DNA from: Mantamonas sphyraenae
Taxonomy: Eukaryota > CRuMs > Mantamonadidae
NCBI GenBank assembly: GCA_026936335.1
Contig: JAPMXV010000053.1
Coordinates: forward strand, 310,001-374,000
DNA length: 64,000 nucleotides
Direction: 5' to 3'
Positions 39,927 through 49,340 of the stretch are shown here, piece after piece (position 1 is the first letter of the stretch; every line of letters starts with the position of its first letter). A program made the translations under genes and the position numbers. The notes under the pieces were generated by a model that worked only from the letters and a program-made list of their open reading frames with translations, made no database searches and was not told where the DNA came from.

Positions 39927-39957
39927 TGAGGATGCATTGAGACTCCACAGACCTGAA

Positions 39958-41531
39958 TCAACTGGTCTTGACCTTTGTTGGGTTGTGTGCAAGCTCGCCG
40001 TCCTTCCACAGCTGCACGCAGAGCCAGACGTAGAGGGCAGCAAAGTGGAGGAAGGAGACAATGGCATACAGGAGGGTGATTGCATCGGGATAGCGCACGG
40101 GTGGGGTCCAGACGATGTGAAGCACGTGTACGGCAAACATGGCCAGATGGGACAGGGCCCAGAGGAAGGAAGCCGGAGGGGATGGGGGCGACTGGGAGCG
40201 GGTGCGATTCCAGGCGAGGATGGAGTGCAGAGTCTGCAGAGCAATGTACGAGAGCAGTTGGTTGTCCTTGAGAAGGAGTGGAAACATGGAAAAGGCAGCA
40301 ACGGTGGAGGCGAGTGTAACGACCGTGGGGTGGTCGTGGATGAGCAGAGAGAGCGGTAGCGCGACAAGGAGGAAGCTCTTTTCGTGCACTTGAAAGGAAA
40401 ACAGGAAAAAGGCAAGCGCGGAGAGGGTGGAGGAGAGGCAGAGGGTGCGAAAGGTGGGTTTCCGTAGTGTGGCGATGCATGCCGGTAGGCAGGCCCCGAG
40501 GGTGCACAGCGTGGACAGGCGCAGCATCTGGGAGGTTTCCATGTGGTGCTTGAACTTGTACACCAAGGAGGCCACGCACCAGAAGTTGGCGACCTTGTCC
40601 TCAAAGAGGCCGCGTGCAACAGGAAACACGCGGTGGAGGACTTGATAAATAAGAGGCTGTGCGTGTTGGTCGCGATGGAGGAGAAATGGGCCCCACAGCA
40701 GGAGGAGGGTGGCGAGGGTGGCAGTGGCAATGGCCAGGAAGCGTGCATAACGCCCTTGGCCGAGGGAAACTCCAAGGAGGTGGAAGAAGAAGGGAAGGGC
40801 GTGGTAGAGACTCATCTGCTTGTAGGTGATGGCCGCAGCAAATGAGGCAGCACACAAAGCGTAGTGTGCACGCTGCGAAAAGTACAGGGCAAGCAGCGTC
40901 AGGCCGAGCGAGGCGTTGTTGTACTGAAAGTGGCCGTGGTCGATGAGGACGAGAGCAGGCTGGATGAGGATGAGAGAGAGGTCGAAAAGGGTAGTAGGCT
41001 TTCGGATGCACAGCTGCTTGCGGGCATGGAGAAGCAGGAGCAGCGCAGGCACAAACAGGAGCACATCGACAACGAGCACCGAACCGCGCATGAACGTCTT
41101 GTGCGACGGGCTTTCGTAGCCATGCGACGTGTCCAGGGCGACGGCATCGGGTTCAATGTAGGCCAGGCTGCGCGAGAGAGGAGCACGTGGACGCGTGTGT
41201 GAGGAATGTGAGGAATAGGAGGGCAGGCGTTCGGATTCAAAGAGCGAGGGAGGCAAAGCACGCACACTTTGCCCATGAGCCAGCTGTGATAAGCTGTGAG
41301 GGGCGGATAGTCCAAGCCCCAATATTGAAGGTTGTTGTGGGTGCCGTTCTGGTACCAGTGGGAAAGGGGTAGCTGGGAGGTGATCTCCATCCAGTGACGT
41401 TGCGCTTCAAAGTCACCGTACATGGGCGGGGTAGCTTGCCCCGAGTAGCCATGAAGCCCAACGGCTGCACGAATGGCCAATGCAGCCGCCACGATGGCCA
41501 GCGTGGCTACTGCGGTGCGGTTTTGGAGCAT
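39958..41531 (-). CDS. ALG6: Dolichyl-P-Glc:Man9GlcNAc2-PP-dolichol alpha-1,3-glucosyltransferase ALG6
   Basis: ER membrane enzyme (GT57) adding the first glucose to the N-glycan precursor. Exons in transcript order are 41531-41266 and 41167-39958; using donor GTGCGT gives phase 2 and restores the family sequence, ~491 residues (human 507). Matches are [98 protein letters not shown] and [17 protein letters not shown], plus many hydrophobic helices. The N-terminus has one membrane helix after [15 protein letters not shown]8 is the close relative, but the HGHFQYN and AQRHW motifs fit ALG6 better. The gene is ~95 bp downstream of XDH on the same strand. Confidence 0.93.
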
Positions 41532-41593
41532 TGGAAAAAAAGGTCGAACTTGTGTTGGTTCAGAGGTTGCCGACGTGGCATCCAGCTTCTCTT

Positions 41594-41599
41594 CATTGC
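41594..41599 (-). terminator. AATGAA downstream of XDH
   Basis: On the minus strand AATGAA begins 26 nt after the XDH TGA stop. Confidence 0.4.
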
Positions 41600-41625
41600 A
41601 GCCGGTGCGTGTTCTCTCTCTCTGC

Positions 41626-44600
41626 TCACGCAAACTCGACATCGCCCACAGCCATGCGAAGGCGTTCGCATGTGGCCGGGAACTGGAGGTCTGCAAAAGA
41701 GGCGTCGCCGAGCAGAGCCTCGCGAGCACGGTACACGGCATCCTTGGCGGCCAGGGCGACAGAGCCACCCAGGAAGAGGGGAGGCTCGCCGATGCCGCGG
41801 CTGCTGTGGATGGCAAACGGATTGTCGCTGTCCTCGAGCAATTCCACATTCATCTCGCGTGGCATGGAGCTTGCGCCAGGGACCTTGTAGGTGCCAGGAC
41901 CCTGCGTGTGCATCCAGCCGTCGCGGACCCAGGCATTCGCTTCGCGATCACCCATCACGATCTCCTCGGTGGTGAAAAGACCCATGCCCTGGGCAAAGGC
42001 GCCCTCAATCTGACCAACGTCGATAGCAGGATTGAGGGGCTTGCCCACATCCATCAGAATGGAGGTGGACAGAGCCTCGTGGGCTCCGGTGAGAACGTCC
42101 ACCTCAACCAGAGATGCGGCCACACCGGTGGTCCAGTACGCGTACAGTTCGCCCTCGTTGGTGTTCCAGTTGAAGGGCACAATGGGCAGCTTCCAGTAGC
42201 CCGAGGCGGCCAGGGAGACGCGATCAAAGTATGCTGTGTGGACAGCAGCCTTCCAGTCGCCGTTTTGGGCTTCCAGGTAGGGCTCCAGACGCTCTCGCAG
42301 CTGCTTGCAGGCGTCGAGAATGGCCATTCCGTTCAGATCGGAGCTCATACTGGCGGCCGTGGCCGAGGCATTCGGCACCTTGTCGGTGGCGGTCTCCATG
42401 ATGTGGACGACACTGAGATCAACGCCCAGAGCGTCAGCGGCCACCTGACACATCTTTGTGTGCAGGCCCTGACCGATTTCCACGCCACCGTGGTTGACCA
42501 ACACCGATCCGTCGCGGTAGATGAGCACCAGGGCACCGGCCTGGTTGAGGAACTTTTGACCAAAGCACATGCCGTAGCTGACTGGCAGCAGGGACACGCC
42601 ACGCTTTCGCCAGGTATGCTTGGTGTTGAACGCCTCGGCGTCCTCCTTCAGGGCTTCGTACGTGGGCTTAAGGCGCTCAAACATGAGGGGCACACGGTAC
42701 TGGGTCAGCTCCTGGCCGTATGTTGTGCTTTGGCCTTCCTTGGACAGGTTGCGCTCGCGCACGAGGGCCACATCGATGCCAAGGTCACGTGCAATGCGGT
42801 CCATGACCGACTCCATGATCATCAGACCCTGCGGGGCGCCGAAGCCACGGAAGGCTGTGTTGGACGGGCGGTTGGTGAGGCAGCAGCGACCTGCGATGCG
42901 GGCAGCCGGGATGTGGTATGCGTTTTCGGTGTGGGAAATGGCACGCTCCAGGACAGCGACGCTAAGGTCCATGCTGTGGCCGGCGTCGTTGTACAGCTGC
43001 ATGTCCAGGGCCTGCAGGACACCTTCGTCGTCGTAGCCGACGGTGTAGTTGCCCAGGAACGGGTGGCGGCCACCCGTGGTGGTCATGTCTGTGTCGCGGT
43101 CGAGCACGAGGCGCACCTTGGTGGCGTTCTTGACAGCGGCCACCGCCACGGCACAAGCCAGCGGCGAGTTGCGTGTCTCTTTTCCACCGAAACCACCGCC
43201 CAGGCGCTTGGCTGTGACCTTGACTTTGTTTGCTGGAACACCGAGCACATGGGACACCTCGAGCTGTGTGCCAGCCAGGCTCTGTGTGGTTGCCAGGATG
43301 TCCATCTCGCCATCTTCGCCCGGGGTGGCCAGTACCACGTTGGTTTCCATGTAGAACTGTTCTTGGCCACCCACACGTGTGGAACCCGACAGGGTGCGTG
43401 GCGCCTTGGCCAAGGCCTCCTCCACGTCTCCCTTGAGGATGCGGCGCTCCGAGTTGGGGATGTAGCTGTCCGCCGCAATGGCCTGGTCAATACTCAGCAC
43501 GGGCTCCTCGTCTTCATCGTACTCCACAACGACGGCACGTGCAGCGCGGCGAGCCAATGCGTGCGACTCGGCGATGACCAGGCCGATCCACTGGCCTACG
43601 TGTGTCACGCGTTCGCTAGCAAACACCTCTTCGTCCTGGACAACCTCGCCCGACGTGTTGTGGCCCGGAATGTCGGTGTGGTCCACAAAGTCCACCACAC
43701 CGGGGATGGCCAGGGCTTCGCTTGCGTCCACGCTGACGATGCGTGCCCGCGGACGGGTGGACTGCAAAGGAAAGGCGTGCAGCTCGCCATCCGTCAGAGG
43801 GTAGTCGTCTGCATACAGGGCCTCGCCTGTGGCCTGCTTGTAGGCCGCTGCATGCACCACGGGCTTGCGTACCTCGCTGAACCCTTCCTCGGACACCATG
43901 TAGATCTGGGCACTCTTGGTCGGCGTAGGCTCGTGCTCCTCCATGTCTGGATGCTCTTGCGTGCGCAGGAAGAACTTGTAAAGGAAAGCGGCTGCCAGGC
44001 GGCGACGGTATGGCACCATGCCTCCAGGTGCGTTGTCAGCCAGCGGCATGTCGGTGTCCAGCAACTCGATGGCTGCACGCACAGTCTCGATCGTCCAGGG
44101 CTGGCCCACCATGGCCTCGCCTGCACTCTTGGCCGTCATGACTGTGGCTGCCATGCCGCCGTACGCCAGCGTGGCCGCCGTCACGACACCGTCACAGACG
44201 GTGACGCGCATGCCCGCGCTCACAATGGCAATGTCGTCCTCCTTGCGCTTGGCCTGTTTGAAGTTGGCGAAATGATCGTTGGGTCCGGCCAGAGGCACCA
44301 GCACGCTGTGCAGCAGCTGGTTGGCCTTGAGGGCCGTCTTGCGGTACGACAGGAAAAACTCGCCCGAGGCCACATCTTCGACTTTGCCGTCGGTGTCGAT
44401 GAGGCGGAATGTGGCGCCTGCGGCCACGAGGAGAGGGATCAGATCACTGATGGGCGACGCTGTGATGATGTTACCTCCGATGCTGGCCATGTTGCGCACC
44501 TGGTTGCCTGCAAACCAGCGCAGCTGGTCGGCAATGGCCGCAGCCACCGAGTCCTCGCGAAGCTCTGTCTCCAGGTACGACTTGAGCGTGCTGAGGGTGG

Positions 44601-45706
44601 TGGCACTGCCAATGGTCAAGGTCGAGTCGGCATGCGACAGCTCCTGCAACTCTGGGATGAGGACCGGGTGAGCAAACGCAACCACGTGCGAGCCCTTGAT
44701 CTTGGTCTCAATGCCCATCTCTGTGTTGCCCATCACAATGCGCAGGGCATCTCCATGCTCGGCACGCAGGGCCAACAGCTCATCAAGCGATGCCGGGCGG
44801 TACCAGGTGGTCGTCTGTGTGGACGGCGACTTTGAAGTGATCGCCAGCGAACCGCGGACGCGAGTACGCAGAGCCGTGGGGAAGATGGGTTCCGATTGGG
44901 TCGAAGTCGATGAGCTCTCTTCTGTCGACGAATCATCCTTCTTGCAGCAACCGCCGTCGGACGAGCAGCCGGAGCAGCCCGACGAGGAGGAAGCGGACTG
45001 CTGCTCTTTTTCTTTGCCACCACAGCACCCGCCCTCTGACGCTCCCTTGCCACCACAGCATCCACCCGAAGAGCCACCCGACGAAGAGCAGCAAGAGCCC
45101 GCATAGTCACTTGCGAACGGCTTGTATGCCTCGAGGATTGGACGATAGCCTGTGCAGCGGCAAATGTTGCCTGTGGGTTTGCGTGCGCGATTCGTGTGAG
45201 TGCACGTACGGCGTGTTCCCGACACCTTTTAGCACAAAAACACGCTGAGGGAACAAGTGCAAGTGGCAGTTGGGGCGTCACCTACCATCAAGGGCGGACT
45301 CGAGGTCCATCATTGTGGCGTTGGGGTTGTTTCGCAAAGTGGCGGCAATCGACATCACAATTCCCGGGGTGCAGAAGCCGCATTGGCTCCCATGGGCATC
45401 TGCAATTGCCTTTTGCAACGGGTGCATTCCCTTGGCGATCGATCCCAGCCCTTCAATTGTGATGATGGCGCATCCTTCGACGGCCCACACCGGGGTCAAA
45501 CATGCGTTGCAGGAGCGGTTGAGGACGGTGGACGTTTCATGGTCAAACGTCTGCAGCATGACACTGCATGCACCACAACCACCTTCGCCACATCCTAGCT
45601 TGGTCCCCACAAGGCGCACAGAGCGCAGAAACTCTAGCAGCGTGGTGGAGGGCTCAGTGTTCGACAGGTCGTATTCCTTGCCATTTACGTAAACGGAAGC
45701 GGACAT
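41626..45706 (-). CDS. XDH: Xanthine dehydrogenase/oxidase
   Basis: Molybdo-flavoenzyme oxidising hypoxanthine to xanthine and urate. Exons in transcript order are 45706-45286 and 45170-41626, phase 1, 1,321 residues (human 1,333). The N-terminal 2Fe-2S domain has [13 protein letters not shown]; the second cluster has [11 protein letters not shown] and ICRCTGYRP, the latter formed across the splice junction. The FAD domain follows ([20 protein letters not shown] and [20 protein letters not shown]), then the Mo-cofactor domain with [17 protein letters not shown] and the catalytic-Glu region [20 protein letters not shown]. The linker between the Fe-S and FAD domains is expanded and contains ten Cys, several in CCGGK repeats. 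The 5' end faces the duplicated DNAI2 copy 2. Confidence 0.96.
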
Positions 45707-46257
45707 TTTTGGGATTCCTGAATGTGTGTGGTTCGCTACGATTCTGCATGGGTGTGAGTTGGCGGTGGTCGGACTGGTGCTGGATGGATGGCATTGTGCG
45801 TACGAGTGACAAGTTCTTGGCTGCGCGTGCGCAAGCAAACCCGAACCTGTTCGTTGATCAGTGGGGCAGAGTGTGGCTTGAGAGTGTCTCGTGTGGGAGC
45901 GTGTGGACTGTGGGAGCGTGGGCGTGAGGTGGGAAGAGATGTGCTTGGGAGTAGGGGTGCGTGTGTGGGTGGTTGAAGTTGGTGGAGTTGGGCAGGTGTG
46001 CATGGGTGTATGGGGATAGATGGGGATGAACAGGGAGGAGGAGGAGAGGGATGGGAGGGGTGTAGCGGGTATGGAGAGGAGAATGTGGATGTGGGATGTG
46101 TGTGGAAGGCATGGATGCGGGTGGAAGTGGTCGAGGGGAATCTAGCCGTTTGTGCAGGCGAGGGGAGTGAGGAGCTAGAGTGAGGGGACACTGACACAGG
46201 AGGGCACTGGGATGGGACGTGGATGTGTGGACGACCGACGTGGACAGGTAGCAGAGG
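45707..46257. promoter_or_regulatory. XDH-DNAI2 copy 2 intergenic region with an EFHB relic
   Basis: 551 bp without a supported gene. From 45739 onward it repeats the EFHB-DNAI2 intergenic region. On the minus strand it still carries the first 11 bases of the EFHB coding sequence (ATGCAGAATCG, 45749-45739), which now lie upstream of the XDH start and are out of frame with it. Confidence 0.6.
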
Positions 46258-46923
46258 ATGAACATGGAAATTGATCATGTGTACACAAAGGCGAGGCGTG
46301 CGTTTGGTCGGCAGCTGTTCCTCACGGACCGTGCAGCTGTGGTGAACTGCGACATCCAACCGGACGGGGAGCTGAACAACGAGTTTGTTGTGGTGAACCC
46401 GCGGGAGGTGGGGATCCAGTGTGCGCCAGAGATGTCTGTGCACGAGGTGGGGACGGAGGAGCGAGAGACAAAGAACCACGGGGTGTTGCACGAAGAAGGC
46501 GGGTGGCCAGCGACGGTGGACTACACGGACAAGGAGATGACGAAGCGGTACAGGCGGCATGAGGAGAAGAACGAGCAGTTTATCAGCGCGATGCGGCAGC
46601 TGGGGGACTCGACAGAGAAGTACCTGAGGCAGAACATCAGTGTGGACATCTACGAGGAGTTTTTCAGCGACGGGTACGGGGAGATGGCGAGCGAGAGCCC
46701 GTCGGCAAAGAACATTGCGTTCTTCCGGTAAGTTTTTGTGAGGTTGGGGGGAAAGATGGGGTGCGGGGGGTGTGGAGGAAGGGGCAAGGGGATGGGGATG
46801 GTGTGGGTGGAGGGTGGAAGAGAGAGAGGGGAGGGAGGAGGATGGCGGGAAACGGGCGGGGGAAGGAGAGGGAGTGGTTGGTGAGGAAAGGGGTGTTTGA
46901 GTGGATGGACATTGACACAAAGG

Positions 46924-46966
<43 letters not shown>

Positions 46967-48425
46967 CAGGGATCCGAACGAGATCCCGAGGACGGCGTGC
47001 ACGATCTCGTGGGAACCAGAGAGCACACGGAAGCTTGCGGTTGCGTATTGCATCATGGAGTTTCAGCAGATGCCGATGGGGGTGTCGCTGAGCTCGTACA
47101 TCTGGGACATTGACAACACAAACTACCCGGACAAGGAGCTGATACCGCCGTCGCCGCTGTGCTGCCTGGAGTACAACCCGAAGGACCCGACACAACTTGT
47201 GGGAGGCGGGTACAACGGAGTGGTGTGCTGGTTTGACACGAGGAAGGGAGCAAAGCCTGTGCACCACAGTGCGATTGAAAAGTCGCACCAAGACCCAGTG
47301 TACAAGGCGCTGTGGGTGAAGAGCAACGCCAACGAGTTTCTGTCTGTGTCGACAGACGGAAATGTGTTTTACTGGGACACGCGTAAGCTGTCTGAGCCTG
47401 TGTCGACGTTGCAGCTGAATCCGCTGGGGAACGATGCGATTCTTGGAGGAGTGACGGTGGACTACGATGCAAGCCTGCCGCACCGATTCCTTGTGGGAAC
47501 GGAGCAAGGGCAGGCGCTGCTGTGCAACATGCGTGCAAAGTGGGTTGTGAGAGGAAGAGAGGGAGTGTGTGAGAGGAAGAGAGAGAGTGTGAGGGGGGAG
47601 TTGGAGAAGAGAGAAGCTGACACGGATGAGGACACCACACGGCACACGGCACACGGCACGGGACGGATGCAACGCAGGACACCGCAAGACATCATTGAAC
47701 GGCAGTATGCGGGACACCACGGACCTGTGTATGCAGTGCAGAGGAAGCCCGGGTTCTCAAAGTACTTTTTGACGGTGGGAGACTGGACGGCACGGATCTG
47801 GCACGAAGACCTGCCGGAGGCGCCGATCATTACGACACGGTACGACAGCACGTATCTGACGGACGGATGCTGGAGCCCGACGCGACCAGGAGTGTTCTTT
47901 ACGTCGAAACTGGACGGGACACTGGACGTGTGGGACTACTTGTACAAGCAGAACGAGCCGATCCTGCCGATTCCAAAGGTGTCTGGGTCTGGATTGCACT
48001 GTTTGCGAGTGACGAACGATGGACAGTTTGTGGCGTGTGGTGGAAAGGACGGATCGACGACTGTGTACGAGCTGTGCAGCAGCCTGTACAAGCCGCAGCC
48101 GAACGAGCTGCAGAGCATCCGAAGCATGTTTGAGCGTGAGGTGAAGCGGGAGAAGAACCTGCGTGAGCGGCGACAGAAGGAGGCGTACAGCCGGCAACGA
48201 CGACAGGAGAGCAGTAGCTCGTCGACGAAGAAGGAAGATGTGCCTGAGAGTGTGCTGAAGGCTGTGGAGGACGAGTTCTGGGAGATTGTGAGGAGCGAGG
48301 GGCAGAACGAGGAAGGGATGAACGCAGGAGAGACGGAGCACTCGTCGTCGTCGGCAGGGACGCTGAACACGCAGGGGAGCGGAGGGAGCAACAACAGCGA
48401 TGGTGAAGATGTGCAAATCGAATGA
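46258..48425 (+). CDS. DNAI2: Axonemal dynein intermediate chain 2 (IC69), copy 2
   Basis: Exons are 46258-46727, 46970-47539 and 47678-48425, the same lengths as copy 1 (470, 570 and 748 nt), again 595 residues. The only amino-acid differences I see are Ser to Thr in FLTDRAAV and Tyr to Phe in DGQFVACGG; the other changes are synonymous. This shows an intact, functional-looking gene rather than a decaying copy. Intron 1 has a longer GT tract. Intron 2 is 138 nt here and contains no in-frame stop, so retention would insert 46 residues; in copy 1 it is 139 nt and would shift frame. The stop lies 16 bp from the convergent membrane-protein stop. Confidence 0.95.
46926..46962 (+). repeat. (TG)n microsatellite in DNAI2 copy 2 intron 1
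   Basis: About 18 TG units directly precede the CGTGCAG acceptor. Copy 1 has a shorter, interrupted tract at the same place, which explains most of the 16-nt intron length difference. Confidence 0.9.
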
Positions 48426-48426
48426 A
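48421..48426 (+). terminator. AATGAA overlapping the DNAI2 copy 2 stop
   Basis: Same position relative to the stop as in copy 1 (TGA at 48423-48425). Confidence 0.4.
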
Positions 48427-48441
48427 TGAGTTGCATTGAGA

Positions 48442-49209
48442 CTACACAGCAGCTTGGTCGCGTGCGCGGCGTCGTTGCTCAGCAAGGACAGCGACGCGCA
48501 GCTGTACAGCGAGCAGAAAGACGATGAGACGCATGAGAACAAGCCAGCGGAATTGAATGAATGCGGTGACGGCGACCGAAATGCCTTCCAGAGCAATAAA
48601 CAGGGTGAGGGAAGGAACGTGCGCACGGCGCACGGCAACGAGGCCAAACAGGTCCAGAAGTAGATTGTAGCAAAGGTTAAGCGTCTGAAGCAGGGCCGTC
48701 TGCTCGAATGCGTCGGATGTGGTGACCAGGAAGAGGAGCGACACGTAGAAAATGTCCAGGACCAGGAGGAAAGAAAGAGTGCGTTTCTGGCGCATAATCA
48801 ACGCCAAGCGGAAGGTGCGAGACGCCGGACGCAAGCGGTCTAGGCCGTCAAAGTTGGTGTGTTCCATCAGTTGGTTAAACACCTGCTCCTCCTGGGCAGC
48901 TTCGCGCTCAGCCTGCCGCTCTTCCCAGCCCACAGGCTTTGTAATTTGTGCCACGTAGAGAGAGCCGTCGGGAGCTTGTGCCAGGTACTGGTGGCCCTCT
49001 GCGTTGACAGGTTCCACCCGCGTCGGCTTCTTTACAGGCCAATCTGCATGGCACTCGGGCACTTGCGATTTGTACACCTTGGCTATGGCCACGGGGGCTC
49101 CAGCTCCGTCAGCGCAGTCTCCTGCACCCCCGCCGCGCGCCGGCACGGGTACATCACTCACTGTCAGGGCCACCTCGTCATCCTCCTCCTCCAGCTTTGC
49201 GTACGACAT
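48442..49209 (-). CDS. Four-helix membrane protein of unknown function
   Basis: Single-exon gene for 255 residues starting MSYAKLEEEDDEVALTVSDV. I do not recognise the family. The N-terminal ~145 residues are polar, with a WPVKKPTRVEPVNAEGHQYL segment and an acidic helical stretch (WEERQAEREAAQEEQVFNQL). The C-terminal half has four hydrophobic helices: TLSFLLVLDIFYVSLLFLV, LQTLNLCYNLLLDLFGLVAV, SLTLFIALEGISVAVTAFI and WLVLMRLIVFLLAVQLRVAV. No signal peptide is seen. The stop codon (48444-48442) and the last one or two codons fall inside DNA shared with the end of DNAI2 copy 1, so the duplication breakpoint may have altered this C-terminus. Its start is 131 bp from the divergent gene B start. 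Confidence 0.7.
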   Translation of the reverse strand: MSYAKLEEEDDEVALTVSDVPVPARGGGAGDCADGAGAPVAIAKVYKSQVPECHADWPVKKPTRVEPVNAEGHQYLAQAPDGSLYVAQITKPVGWEERQAEREAAQEEQVFNQLMEHTNFDGLDRLRPASRTFRLALIMRQKRTLSFLLVLDIFYVSLLFLVTTSDAFEQTALLQTLNLCYNLLLDLFGLVAVRRAHVPSLTLFIALEGISVAVTAFIQFRWLVLMRLIVFLLAVQLRVAVLAEQRRRARDQAAV

Positions 49210-49340
49210 CGAGCGTGGCGGGAAGGGAGGTGCAGGTGAGGTTGGCACCGAGCGCGTCCGCAAACAACAAACTACTCCTTTTTCTGGGTGCCAACTCCTT
49301 CCCAACCGTCGATCCACTCGCGTCGCTGTGCACGATTGTC

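Larger units (their letters stand above)
37247..39950 (+). repeat. Direct duplication, copy 1 (source): EFHB start, promoter and DNAI2
   Basis: This ~2.7-kb segment is nearly identical to 45739-48449. Similarity begins at the sequence CGATTCTGCAT, which on the minus strand is the first codons of EFHB, and runs through the whole DNAI2 gene to just after its poly(A) signal. Coding exons have identical lengths; differences are scattered substitutions and GT-tract length changes in intron 1. Confidence 0.95.
45739..48449 (+). repeat. Direct duplication, copy 2 (derived): DNAI2 with promoter
   Basis: Near-identical to 37247-39950 in the same orientation. The left end cuts through the EFHB first exon and the right end lies just past the DNAI2 poly(A) signal, inside the last codons of the neighbouring minus-strand membrane-protein gene. 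Both breakpoints suggest that this copy was inserted. Confidence 0.9.

Noticed and set aside
41473-44835. Plus-strand open frame of 1,120 codons
   Set aside because: It lies exactly opposite the XDH coding sequence, is His/Gln/Val/Gly-rich and has no motifs; it is a shadow of the GC-rich codon use of XDH.
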